Source: an uncultured Collinsella sp.
Lineage (GTDB): Bacteria; Actinomycetota; Coriobacteriia; Coriobacteriales; Coriobacteriaceae
NCBI GenBank assembly: GCA_900554465.1
Contig: USHF01000012.1
Span: forward strand, 1-15,923
Direction of reading: 5' to 3'
DNA: 15,923 nucleotides
The position numbers were made by a program, and so were the translations under genes. Below are positions 6,526 to 14,498 of the stretch, piece by piece; position 1 is the stretch's first letter, and every line of letters begins with the position of its first letter. A model generated the notes under the pieces. It had not been told where the DNA came from. It searched no databases and saw nothing but the letters and a program-made list of their open reading frames with translations.

Positions 6526-8523
6526 ATGGCAAAAAACACCGCAAACTATGGTAACGACAGTATTCGTCAGCTCAAGGACGAGGAGCGCGTACGCCTGCGC
6601 CCCGCCGTCATCTTTGGCTCGGACGGGCTCGACGGCTGCGCACATGCCGCCTTCGAGATCCTGTCCAACGCCGTTGACGAGGCGCGCCAGGGCTACGGCA
6701 AGCTCATCATCCTTACCGCCTTTCGCGATGGCTCCATTCAGGTAGAGGACAACGGCCGCGGCTGCCCACTCGACTGGAACCCTTCCGAGAAGCGCTTTAA
6801 CTGGGAGCTCGTCTTTTGCGAGCTCTACGCCGGCGGCAAGTACAACAACAACCAGGGCGGCGACTACGACTTCTCGCTCGGCACCAACGGCCTGGGCTCG
6901 TGCGCGACCCAGTACGCCTCCGAGTACATGGACGTCACGGTTTGGCGCGACGGTAACAAGTACTCTCTGCACTTTAAGAAGGGCAAGGTCGTCGGCGCCA
7001 AAAAGAAGGCACTCGAGATTGAGCCCAGCGACGAGAACCGCACCGGCACCACCATCAAGTGGCGCCCCGATCTTGAGGTCTTTACCTCCATCAGCATTCC
7101 CCACGACTGGTATCGCGAGACCATGCGCCGCCAGGCCGTGGTCAACGCCAACGTAACCTTCCGCCTGCGCATCGAAGGCGACGATGGCGAGTTCTCCGAA
7201 GAGGACTTTTGCTATCCCAAGGGCATTGAGGACTACGTGCTCGAGAAGGTGGGTGCCGACTACCTCACCGAACCCTTCTTTATCGAGGCCGACCGCCGCG
7301 GTCGCGACCGCGAAGACCTGCCCGACTACAACGTAAAGATCACCGCGTGCATGTGCTTCTCGCGCACCTTCATGATGCAGGAGTATTACCACAACTCATC
7401 GTGGCTCGAGAACGGCGGCTCGCCCGAGAAGGCCGCGCGCAGCGCTCTGACCAGCGCCATCGATGCCTATATTAAGCAACAGGGCAAGTACAACAAAAAC
7501 GAGACCGGCATTAAGTGGCAAGACGTCCAGGACTGCCTGGTACTGGTGACCAACTGCTTCTCCACCCAGACGTCCTACGAAAACCAGACCAAGAAGGCTA
7601 TCAATAACCGCTTTATCCAGCAGGCCATGACGGCATTCTTTAAGGAGCGCCTCTCGACCTACCTGATCGAGAACAAGGACGCCGCCAATAAAATCATGGA
7701 GCAGGTGCTCATCAACAAGCGCTCGCGCGAGAACGCCGAGAAGACGCGCCAGAGCATCAAGACCAACCTGCAGCAAAAGACCGACATGGCCAACCGCGTG
7801 CAGAAGTTCATCGACTGCCGCTCCAAGGACAAGAGCCGCCGCGAGATCTACATCGTAGAGGGCGACTCGGCAGCAGGCGCCATCCGCACGTCGCGCGACG
7901 CCGAGTTCCAGGGTGTTATGCCCGTCCGCGGCAAGATCCTCAACTGCCTGAAGGAGGACTACCCGCGCATCTTTAAGTCCGACATCATCATGGACCTTAT
8001 GCGCGTGCTGGGCTGCGGCGTGGAGATCAAGGACAAGCGCATCAAGAACCTTGGTGCCTTTGACCTGGATAACCTCAACTGGAACAAGGTCATCATCTGT
8101 ACGGACGCCGACGTCGACGGCTACCACATCCGCACGCTCGTGCTCACCATGCTCTACCGCCTGGTGCCCACACTTATCGACGAGGGCTACGTGTATATCG
8201 CCGAGTCGCCGCTCTACGAGATCAACTGCAAAGAGAAGACCTACTTTGCCTACACCGAGCTCGAGAAGAACGGCATCCTCAAGGAGATCGGCGACCAGAA
8301 GTGCTCCATCAACCGCTCCAAGGGTCTTGGTGAGAACGATCCGGACATGATGTGGCTCACCACCATGAACCCCGAGACGCGCCGCCTGATCAAGGTGGAG
8401 CCCGAGGACGTCACCAAGATGGAAACCATGTTCAACCTGTTGCTGGGCAACGACGAGGCGGGCCGCAAGCGCCATATCTCCGAGCACGGCAAGGAATACC
8501 TGGACCAGCTGGACCTGCAATAG
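6526..8523 (+). CDS. parE: Topoisomerase IV subunit B (GyrB/ParE family)
   Basis: This 665-residue ATPase subunit of a type IIA topoisomerase closes as a gate to capture the second DNA segment. The GHKL ATPase shows FEILSNAVDEA (Glu44, Asn48, Asp51), an EDNGRG loop and GTNGLGS (119-125). The transducer has the QTK motif around the ATP lysine (YENQTKKAI). The TOPRIM domain has EGDSAAGA (Glu445) and DADVDG (527-532), the metal-binding residues for cleavage. The length and sequence style match clostridial ParE rather than the actinobacterial GyrB. The AAGGAG at 6504-6509 is 16 bases from ATG 6526, long for a ribosome site; GAGAG nearer the start may help. It forms an operon with parC, 45 bases downstream. 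A second gyrase set is assumed elsewhere in the genome. Confidence 0.9.
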   Translation: MAKNTANYGNDSIRQLKDEERVRLRPAVIFGSDGLDGCAHAAFEILSNAVDEARQGYGKLIILTAFRDGSIQVEDNGRGCPLDWNPSEKRFNWELVFCELYAGGKYNNNQGGDYDFSLGTNGLGSCATQYASEYMDVTVWRDGNKYSLHFKKGKVVGAKKKALEIEPSDENRTGTTIKWRPDLEVFTSISIPHDWYRETMRRQAVVNANVTFRLRIEGDDGEFSEEDFCYPKGIEDYVLEKVGADYLTEPFFIEADRRGRDREDLPDYNVKITACMCFSRTFMMQEYYHNSSWLENGGSPEKAARSALTSAIDAYIKQQGKYNKNETGIKWQDVQDCLVLVTNCFSTQTSYENQTKKAINNRFIQQAMTAFFKERLSTYLIENKDAANKIMEQVLINKRSRENAEKTRQSIKTNLQQKTDMANRVQKFIDCRSKDKSRREIYIVEGDSAAGAIRTSRDAEFQGVMPVRGKILNCLKEDYPRIFKSDIIMDLMRVLGCGVEIKDKRIKNLGAFDLDNLNWNKVIICTDADVDGYHIRTLVLTMLYRLVPTLIDEGYVYIAESPLYEINCKEKTYFAYTELEKNGILKEIGDQKCSINRSKGLGENDPDMMWLTTMNPETRRLIKVEPEDVTKMETMFNLLLGNDEAGRKRHISEHGKEYLDQLDLQ

Positions 8524-8568
8524 CAGCAAATCGATAACGACGGCCCATAAGAAGTTCAAGAGGAAATC

Positions 8569-10809
8569 GTGGCAAAGAAGAAGACGAAGAACCAGCCAAA
8601 GAAAAAGCAGGTCAACGCCGAGAACGTCATCGGCCTGCACTCCGAGGTCACCGACCAGCCGATCACGCAGACGCTCGAGGTCAACTACATGCCCTACGCC
8701 ATGAGCGTCAACGTCTCGCGCGCATTCCCCGAGATTGATGGCTTTAAGCCCTCGCATCGCAAGCTGCTCTACACCATGTACAAGATGGGTCTGCTCAAGG
8801 GCGAGCGCCAGAAGAGCGCCAACATCGTGGGCCAGACCATGAAGCTCAACCCGCACGGCGATGCCGCGATCTACGAAACGATGGTGCGCCTGGCGACGGG
8901 CAACGAAGCGCTGCTTGCCCCCTTCGTGGAGTCGAAGGGCAACTTTGGCAAGTACTATTCGGGCGATCTGAGCTACGCCGCCTCTCGTTATACCGAGGCC
9001 AAGCTCTCCCCCATCAGCGCCGAGATCTTCAAGGACATCGACAAGGACCCGGTCGACTTCGTCGACAGCTACGACGGCGCCATGAAGGAGCCGCGCCTGC
9101 TGCCCACCACGTTCCCCAACATCCTCGTCTCGGCCAACAAGGGCATCGGCGTCGCTATGGCGTCCGACATCTGCGGTTTCAACCTCAACGAGGTCTGCAC
9201 CGCCACGATGCACTACCTGAAGGACCCCGACTGCGACCTGCTCGAGTACATGCCCATGCCCGATTTCTCGACCGGCGGCGAGATTATCTACCGCCGCGAG
9301 GAGATGGAGAAGATCATCGAGACCGGTCTTGGCAGCTTCCAGATTCGCTCCCGCTGGCGCTGGATTCCCGAAGAGCGCATCATCGAGGTGTACGAGATTC
9401 CCTACACCACCAAGACCGATGTCATCATCGAGCGCATCGTCAAGCTCTCCAAGGAGGGCAAGGTCAAAGAGATCGCTGACATCCGCGATGAAACCGACCT
9501 TTCGGGTCTGCGTATCGCCATCGACCTTAAGCGCGGTGTCGACCCCGACAAGCTCATGGCCAAGCTCTATCGCTCGACCACGCTGCAGGATTCGTTCTCG
9601 TGCAACTTCAACGTGCTCGTCGACGGCTATCCCCGTGTTATGGGCGTGCGCCAGATTCTGCACGAGTGGGTCAAGTGGCGTATTGAGTCCACGCGTCGCC
9701 GCATTAACTTTGACCTGGGCAAAAAGTCCGAGCGCCTGCACCTGCTGCACGGCCTCGAGGCGATCTTGCTCGATATCGACAAGGCCATCGCCATCATCCG
9801 CGGCACCAAGCTCGAAGCCGAGGTCGTGCCCAACCTTATGAAGGGTTTCGACATCGACGAGACCCAGGCCGAGTTTGTCGCCGAGCTCAAGCTCCGCAAC
9901 ATCAACGAGGAGTACATCCTCAACCGCACCAAGGACATCGCTAAGCTCGAGGGTGAGATTGCCGAGCTTGAGGAGATCCTTTCGAGCGAAGAGAACATCA
10001 AGAAGGTCATCAGCGACGAGCTGGCCGCGGTCAACAAGAAGTACGTGATGCCGCGCCGCACGGGCAGGATCGAGCCCCATGAGGTTATCGAGGTAAGCTT
10101 GGAGCCCGAGGTCGAGGAGTACCCGGTTACGATCATGCTCTCGCGCGATGGCTACCTCAAGAAGATGACGGACCGCGTGCTCAAGAAGGCGACCACGCTC
10201 AAGTACAAGGACGGCGACAAACCCTTTATCGAGTTCCCGTCCTCCAACACCCACGAGCTGCTGGTCTTTACCAACAAGAGCCAGGTGTACAAGTGCAAGG
10301 TTGCGGCGTTTGAGGACACCAAGTCGGCCCAGCTGGGCTCGTACCTACCGACCGATCTTGAGATGGAACCCGACGAGAGCGTCATCTGGGTCATCGACCC
10401 CGAGGACTACAAGGCCGACGTGCTGTTTGTCTTTGAGAACGGCCGCGTGGTGCGCGTCGCACTTTCCGGATATGCTACCAAAACCAACCGCAAGCGCCTC
10501 AAGAACGCCATCTATGGTGGCAGCAAGCTGCTGTATGCCCAGGTGCTCAAGGAAGATCGCGACATCGCGCTGGTCTCGAGCGACTACCGCCTGATGAACT
10601 TCAACACGTCGCTGCTCAAGACCAAGACGACCACCAACACGCAGGGCGTCCAGGCCTTTACGGCCAAGAAGGGCCGCTCGGTCACCACCGTCGGCACAAC
10701 CGAAGAGATCCTTGGCGCCGGCGTCTCGGCCGAGAAGTTCACCGCGCAGAGCCTGCCCTCTGCCGGTGCCCTCATGAAGGAAAACGACATGCCGAGTTTG
10801 TTTGACTAA
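8569..10809 (+). CDS. parC: Topoisomerase IV subunit A (GyrA/ParC family)
   Basis: This is the 746-residue DNA-cleaving subunit. After a lysine-rich N-terminus (MAKKKTKNQPKKK) comes the winged-helix CAP region. The catalytic tyrosine is Tyr141 in ASRYTEAKL, with Arg140 before it. The quinolone-determining segment reads NPHGDAAIYE: the positions of E. coli GyrA Ser83 and Asp87 are Ala99 and Glu103. A coiled-coil tower follows (about 430-500), then a short beta-pinwheel tail. No GyrA box (QRRGGKG) is present, so decatenation (topoisomerase IV) is more likely than supercoiling. GTG 8569 is preceded by AAGAGGAA at a good distance. With ParE it would form the A2B2 enzyme. The sequence strongly resembles the ParC type of Clostridia. 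Confidence 0.9.
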   Translation: MAKKKTKNQPKKKQVNAENVIGLHSEVTDQPITQTLEVNYMPYAMSVNVSRAFPEIDGFKPSHRKLLYTMYKMGLLKGERQKSANIVGQTMKLNPHGDAAIYETMVRLATGNEALLAPFVESKGNFGKYYSGDLSYAASRYTEAKLSPISAEIFKDIDKDPVDFVDSYDGAMKEPRLLPTTFPNILVSANKGIGVAMASDICGFNLNEVCTATMHYLKDPDCDLLEYMPMPDFSTGGEIIYRREEMEKIIETGLGSFQIRSRWRWIPEERIIEVYEIPYTTKTDVIIERIVKLSKEGKVKEIADIRDETDLSGLRIAIDLKRGVDPDKLMAKLYRSTTLQDSFSCNFNVLVDGYPRVMGVRQILHEWVKWRIESTRRRINFDLGKKSERLHLLHGLEAILLDIDKAIAIIRGTKLEAEVVPNLMKGFDIDETQAEFVAELKLRNINEEYILNRTKDIAKLEGEIAELEEILSSEENIKKVISDELAAVNKKYVMPRRTGRIEPHEVIEVSLEPEVEEYPVTIMLSRDGYLKKMTDRVLKKATTLKYKDGDKPFIEFPSSNTHELLVFTNKSQVYKCKVAAFEDTKSAQLGSYLPTDLEMEPDESVIWVIDPEDYKADVLFVFENGRVVRVALSGYATKTNRKRLKNAIYGGSKLLYAQVLKEDRDIALVSSDYRLMNFNTSLLKTKTTTNTQGVQAFTAKKGRSVTTVGTTEEILGAGVSAEKFTAQSLPSAGALMKENDMPSLFD

Positions 10810-10848
10810 AACAACGGTGACTAAACCGTCATGGTTTTACAAAGCAGC

Positions 10849-10886
10849 GGGGCCCGGAACGCAGTAAACGCTGTGCCCTGGGCCCC
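10849..10886. terminator. GC-rich hairpin between parC and the convergent ATPase gene
   Basis: The arms GGGGCCCGG (10849-10857) and CTGGGCCCC (10878-10886) pair over nine positions with one G-U. They enclose a 20-base loop that has weak internal pairing. It lies 39 bases after the parC stop and 22 before the stop of the opposing gene. T-runs are weak on both sides; a smaller ACGGT/ACCGT repeat near 10814-10829 precedes it, with GGTTTT beyond. A bidirectional terminator is the natural reading. Confidence 0.45.
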
Positions 10887-10908
10887 ATGCATTACAGCAG
10901 TATCATCC

Positions 10909-12198
10909 CTATAGACAAAATGCCGCATAAAGTGGAACAGACATAAGCCCATCATTCATTCCAAAGGGCTTAGTCGATAGCCTGATAAGGCGCACGCCCG
11001 GATGGGTCTTTTTAAGTGAGGACAGGCTTCGAGATCTTGTGTTCTCTCCCGCCTTGACTTCAACCGCAGACAAGCATCCCTGCTTCTCTACTACAAAGTC
11101 GATTTCCGCACGATTATCTCGCGCCCAATAATGCAGCGGATAGCCCATGGCTGAAAGCTGTTGGGCGACGTAGTTTTCGGTAAGTGCACCCATGAATGTG
11201 CCGCCGATGCCGGCAAGAATATCGGCGCGTTGAGCACCGGCCTTGGAGACGAGCAGCCCTGTATCCGCCTGATAGATTTTAAAAGCAGAAGGGTTAACGA
11301 AGGCCTCTAAAGGGCTTTCGATCTTCCCAACTAGGCTGCAGCGCGCCACCGTACCCGACAATACAAGCCAGTCGAGAGCATCTCCAAAGAGAGACGCATT
11401 GCCCCCCGCTCGCACTACCTTGTATTGAAATTTACGATTCTCTTTGGCAAGCTGCTGTGGAATGGAATCGAAGCACGCACGCGTCTTTGCGCTCAAGCGC
11501 TCATCAGCATATTTATTAGTGTCGGCGGAGTATCCGTCGAGAATAATCCGATGCTTTTCGGCCACATCAATGATTGACTGATCATCGATATACGTTTGGA
11601 CCGCCTCGGGCATTCCGCCAACAACAAGATACTGTCGATAGAGCCCAAGCGCCTTTTCATGAAGGCTTGGCGCGAGAGGACCCATTAACTCGAATGACGA
11701 GCGTATCTCGTCGACCAGCTGATCGTGCCCCATCGCCCAGAGAAACTCCTCGAAATCGAGTGGAGTCATCTCAATCAAGTCGGTCTTTCCAACGGGGAAC
11801 GAATACGACTGATGGTTAATGGCAACCCCAAGAAGCGACCCAGCAGCCGCAACGTAATACTCGGGAGCATCTTCGCAAAAGTATTTAAGGGAAGTGAGCG
11901 CTTCCTCGCATGCCTGGATCTCATCAATGAACAGTAAGGTTTTGCCAGGCACGATACGCTGTCCCGTACGAGCCTCGATCGCGCGTACAATCGAATGAGG
12001 GTCAAGACCGCCCGAAAAATCCGCTCGCGCCGACCGGTCGTTCTCAAGATTAACGTAGACAACCGATTCGAAAAGACCCTGGGCGTACGTTCTGAGCAAA
12101 TAGGTCTTGCCACACTGGCGCACGCCTTTGACCAGCAAAGGTTTTCTATCGGCTCTGTCTCGCCATTCCCTAAGGAGCTCGTCTGCCTTGCGACGCAT
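10909..12198 (-). CDS. AAA ATPase with DUF4143 nuclease-like C-terminus
   Basis: The 429-residue protein belongs to the COG1373 ATPase group, distinct from the DUF234 family protein at 4991. Walker A is GVRQCGKT (25-32) and Walker B is LLFIDEIQ, followed by the GxPE-type stretch YLVVGGMPEAV that marks this group. The C-terminal DUF4143 region ends in a restriction-endonuclease-like fold with AEIDFVV, then AVEVKAG, an intact D...ExK core. The open frame extends to a TTG at 12204, but GAGGGAAGG is best placed for ATG 12198. Upstream DNA is AT-rich. Such ATPases are common in archaea and gut anaerobes, often solitary and variable between strains, with no settled role; a toxin-, transposon- or defence-like function is speculative. 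It converges on parC. Confidence 0.88.
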   Translation of the reverse strand: MRRKADELLREWRDRADRKPLLVKGVRQCGKTYLLRTYAQGLFESVVYVNLENDRSARADFSGGLDPHSIVRAIEARTGQRIVPGKTLLFIDEIQACEEALTSLKYFCEDAPEYYVAAAGSLLGVAINHQSYSFPVGKTDLIEMTPLDFEEFLWAMGHDQLVDEIRSSFELMGPLAPSLHEKALGLYRQYLVVGGMPEAVQTYIDDQSIIDVAEKHRIILDGYSADTNKYADERLSAKTRACFDSIPQQLAKENRKFQYKVVRAGGNASLFGDALDWLVLSGTVARCSLVGKIESPLEAFVNPSAFKIYQADTGLLVSKAGAQRADILAGIGGTFMGALTENYVAQQLSAMGYPLHYWARDNRAEIDFVVEKQGCLSAVEVKAGENTRSRSLSSLKKTHPGVRLIRLSTKPFGMNDGLMSVPLYAAFCL

Positions 12199-12233
12199 GC
12201 GCAACCTTCCCTCATGAACTTCTGTTTGACAAT

Positions 12234-12261
12234 ATTTTAACGCGAATTAATTTGTTTTCAG
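12234..12261 (-). promoter_or_regulatory. Possible promoter of the DUF4143 ATPase gene
   Basis: On the minus strand, CTGAAA (12256-12261, four of six to TTGACA) and TAAAAT (12234-12239, five of six) are 16 bases apart. They lie in an AT-rich stretch (about 12220-12290) that stands out from its GC-rich surroundings. It sits about 40 bases before the chosen start codon. Confidence 0.35.
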
Positions 12262-12378
12262 TTATTTTTCTGCGTTTAAAAATTGTTCTATACGGCACTT
12301 GAGGGAATGCGCCCCTATCTCTCGGTAAGGACAGCAAGCATTTCCACCAACACCGATTGCCATGCGCTCTTCTTGCCC

Positions 12379-12909
12379 TTAGGCGAGCTTGCGAGCGAGC
12401 TCTCGCACCTCTTCCAGCTTGGGCGAGGAGGCCATGCTGTCGCGCTCGGTCATACCGCTGATGGTGACAATGCCCTGGTCCTCCCACTTGCAGTATGCGC
12501 ACGTGGACTTGTACATGGCGATCGCCGCATCATAGACGCCCTCGCTGTGGCTATCGAGCAAAAGGGCCGTCTTGGTGAACGGGAAGCCCGTAGCACCGAA
12601 GGCGTACAGGCGGTCGATGACAGCCTTCTCCTGCGCGGTGATATCGAACCAGTAGATAGGCGAGGCAAAGACGACCATATCTGCGTCTTTCAGCGACTCG
12701 ATCACGTTGACCATGTCATCCTTCTGCACGCAAGTGCCCTCGTGGGCGAAGCAATACTGACACCCCAGGCAACCAGCGATTTTCTTGCTGGCAACGCGGA
12801 CGACCTCGACCGTATTGCCGCTCTCGCGCGCGGTCTCGGCAAACGCCTCAACCATGGTGTCGGTATTGGCGCCCTTGCGCGGGCTACCACTCAATACAAC
12901 GATTTTCAT
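12379..12909 (-). CDS. Flavodoxin-fold NAD(P)H-dependent FMN reductase with CxxCxxC motif
   Basis: The 176-residue protein begins with the FMN phosphate loop LSGSPRKGANTD (6-17) of the NADPH-dependent FMN reductase/flavodoxin-like family and has the second FMN loop SPIYWF (83-88). Between them lies GCLGCQYC (Cys47, Cys50, Cys53) with a further Cys60. This cysteine cluster is typical of the iron-sulfur flavoprotein (Isf)-like and anaerobe NAD(P)H oxidoreductase group, so a [4Fe-4S] centre is possible. GGGAG precedes the ATG. It lies 100 bases after the hxlR-type gene on the same strand, with no clear own promoter, suggesting co-transcription. A role in reducing quinones, nitro compounds or other electrophiles fits the regulator next door; the substrate cannot be read from sequence. 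Confidence 0.87.
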   Translation of the reverse strand: MKIVVLSGSPRKGANTDTMVEAFAETARESGNTVEVVRVASKKIAGCLGCQYCFAHEGTCVQKDDMVNVIESLKDADMVVFASPIYWFDITAQEKAVIDRLYAFGATGFPFTKTALLLDSHSEGVYDAAIAMYKSTCAYCKWEDQGIVTISGMTERDSMASSPKLEEVRELARKLA

Positions 12910-12972
12910 AAGAATCTCCCTTCTTCATGCCGCAGGCGCACGATGATTCGGGACAGGTTTTCGTTAGCACCC

Positions 12973-13015
12973 TCGTAGCGGTTCTCCGCCCCCCCAAGCG
13001 ATGTGTCCGCTACGA
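12973..13015 (-). other. Inverted repeat across the end of the hxlR-type gene
   Basis: The perfect nine-base arms TCGTAGCGG (12973-12981) and CCGCTACGA (13007-13015) overlap the stop codon of the regulator. The loop is 25 bases and no T-run follows on the minus strand. It could attenuate readthrough into the flavoprotein gene or stabilise the first cistron. Confidence 0.35.
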
Positions 13016-13336
13016 AACAATCGTCTTGTAATAAGCGCCGAAGTCTGCGAGCGAGTCCATGATGGGCATCATCTGGCGGCCGAGCTCGGTAAGGCCATAC
13101 TCAACGCGGGGAGGATTCTCGCCATAGTCATGGCGAAAGACCAGCCCATCATCCTCCATCTGCCGCAGGCTGTCGGTAAGCACCTTCTGAGAGATCCCCT
13201 CCAGGTTGCGGCGCAACTCGTTGAAACGCCAAGGGCGTACGCGTAAATTACGAATAATGAGCAGTTTCCACTTGCCGCCAATGAGCGCTACCGCCGTTGC
13301 GACCGGACACTCCGGAAGCTCCTCTTTCGCCATCAT
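13010..13336 (-). CDS. HxlR-family redox-type transcriptional regulator
   Basis: This is a 108-residue winged-helix regulator of the HxlR/DUF24 family. It begins MMAKEELPECPVATAVALIGGKW and continues with IRNLRVRPWRFNELRR, GISQKVLTDSLRQMEDDGL and a beta wing with RVEYGLTELG. The cysteine in ECPV (Cys9) matches the conserved N-terminal cysteine that senses quinones, aldehydes or disulfide stress in YodB, HypR and related proteins. The frame remains open to 13486, but the perfect AAGGAGG site points to the ATG at 13336, which gives the usual family length. It is divergent from the cupin gene and upstream of the flavoprotein gene; both are likely targets. An inverted repeat in the shared spacer is a candidate operator. 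Confidence 0.9.
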   Translation of the reverse strand: MMAKEELPECPVATAVALIGGKWKLLIIRNLRVRPWRFNELRRNLEGISQKVLTDSLRQMEDDGLVFRHDYGENPPRVEYGLTELGRQMMPIMDSLADFGAYYKTIVS

Positions 13337-13386
13337 GGGAGACCCAACCTCCTTGACCATACCGGTTTCACAAAAAGGCACGCAGT

Positions 13387-13437
13387 TACAAATATGTGCG
13401 TACTCGTATTTGCATGCGCTTTCGCGTTGAATATATC
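13387..13437 (+). promoter_or_regulatory. Cupin promoter with overlapping inverted repeat (candidate HxlR operator)
   Basis: The arms TACAAATA (13387-13394) and TATTTGCA (13407-13414) match at seven of eight positions, with centres 20 bases apart, the spacing of two turns of DNA. The right arm overlaps a -35 (TTGCAT, 13410-13415), which is 16 bases from a -10 (TATATC, 13432-13437). The repeat lies midway between the two divergent starts, so one site could control both. Confidence 0.5.
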
Positions 13438-13487
13438 TCACGCAGGAGATGCCTGCAAGGTAAATCAACCCCAAGAGAGGAACCATT

Positions 13488-13841
13488 ATGGCTAATTATG
13501 CAAAGACCCACATCGGCAATGAGAGCCGCGTTGAGCTGCACGAGGTGCTCGGGCTTACCGGGGCAGAGGTGAGTATCAACAGTCTTCCCGCCGGCGCTGG
13601 CGTTCCGTTCGTCCATGCACACAAGGAAAACGAGGAGATCTATGGCGTGCTCGAGGGCGCAGGCTCGGTCACGATCGACGATGAGGATATCGAGCTTGCG
13701 GCCGGCGACTGGCTGCGCATTTCCCCCGCTGCGCATCGTCAGTTCCGCGCCGCGTCCGACTCGGGGATCACATACGTCTGCATTCAGGTCAAGCAGGGAT
13801 CCCTCGATGCCTTCACGGCCGACGACGCCATCATGTTCTAA
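13488..13841 (+). CDS. Small single-domain cupin
   Basis: The 117-residue protein is one beta-barrel cupin. Motif 1 (HAHKENEEIYGVLEGAG) supplies His43, His45 and Glu50. Motif 2 (GDWLRISPAAHRQF) supplies His83. The full metal-binding set is therefore present. GAGAGG precedes the ATG. Such short cupins include quercetinase-like, DUF-type and sensing proteins, and nothing here defines the substrate. Divergent pairing with an HxlR regulator and a flavoprotein gene suggests quinone or reactive-electrophile handling, which is inference. Its stop codon TAA shares three bases with the stop of the opposing TetR-family gene, so there is no room for a terminator between them. Confidence 0.9.
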   Translation: MANYAKTHIGNESRVELHEVLGLTGAEVSINSLPAGAGVPFVHAHKENEEIYGVLEGAGSVTIDDEDIELAAGDWLRISPAAHRQFRAASDSGITYVCIQVKQGSLDAFTADDAIMF

Positions 13842-14395
13842 TTCGCGATTAATCTGCAAGGGGCCGATACCGCCCGCATGCCCCCTTCGGAATAGGCGCT
13901 GAGCAGTTCCTGGGCGTGGGCGAACTCGGGCCCTCGCCTCCAACCGAGCAGGCGGTTGACCGCGAGATTTCCCTGGACGTTGTGGACGAAGATCAGATAG
14001 GCGTCCTCGCACGAAAGCCCGGTCTCCTCCATGATCGAGGGAACCATCTGCTCGGCGCCGCGCTCGACGACGCGCTGTGCCACCCGGGCGTACGCGTCGT
14101 CATCCGAGTAGAGCAGATAATAGTCATCGTTTGCCGGCGGACGCTGGCAGAGGGCACCCGCCTCCGTTCCCTCGAGCGGCGGCACCGCCGCCAAGGCCTC
14201 GTCGATAAGCGCGTCGAGCAGGGCGAACTTGTCCTCGTAGTGCAGATAGAACGTGCCACGGTTGATATCGGCGCGGCGGCAGATATCCGCTACCGTCATC
14301 TTCGCGAAGCCGACCTCGGCCAGCAGCGCGAAGAACGCCTCCCGTATGACCGAGAGTGTATAGCGTCGGCGACGATCGATCTTCCCCGCTTCCAT
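13838..14395 (-). CDS. TetR-family transcriptional repressor
   Basis: This is a 185-residue TetR/AcrR regulator. The N-terminal helix-turn-helix reads IREAFFALLAEVGFAKMTV, then ADICRRADINRGTFYLHYEDK, with the hallmark TFYLHYxDK. The C-terminal ligand domain (about 75-185) is a variable helical region of the TetR_C_33-like kind seen in Coriobacteria and Firmicutes. The frame is open to a TTG at 14422, but ATG 14395 has GGAGGGG just upstream. It is divergent from the sirtuin pair, with a spacer of 143 bases that holds a near-perfect palindrome over the -10 of the sirtuin promoter. It is the obvious candidate repressor of that operon. The ligand is unknown. Confidence 0.9.
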   Translation of the reverse strand: MEAGKIDRRRRYTLSVIREAFFALLAEVGFAKMTVADICRRADINRGTFYLHYEDKFALLDALIDEALAAVPPLEGTEAGALCQRPPANDDYYLLYSDDDAYARVAQRVVERGAEQMVPSIMEETGLSCEDAYLIFVHNVQGNLAVNRLLGWRRGPEFAHAQELLSAYSEGGMRAVSAPCRLIAN

Positions 14396-14498
14396 TACCC
14401 CTCCAATTGCAACGCTCGACAATGCCCGGCAAACGCTCGTTTATCGACAGCAGGCCGAAGCTGTTCATTGCTCTTAAGCAAATCGACATGGATACTTT

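Noticed and set aside
6366..6554. Small plus-strand frame overlapping the SOS box and the parE start
   Set aside because: It has no ribosome site, overlaps parE in another frame, and its composition is unremarkable.
7396..10254. A 952-codon open frame on the minus strand, with another of 367 codons at 6289-7392
   Set aside because: Both are antisense to parE and parC, whose catalytic motifs are unmistakable. Their Leu/Val/Asp/Gly-rich composition is the mirror of GC-rich codons, and no domain is recognisable.
12283..12978. A 231-codon plus-strand frame
   Set aside because: It is antisense to the flavoprotein gene, which has clear FMN-binding loops.
13859..13886. GC-rich inverted repeat AAGGGGC/GCCCCCTT as a cupin terminator
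   Set aside because: It lies within the TetR coding end, the arms are unequal, and no T-run follows.
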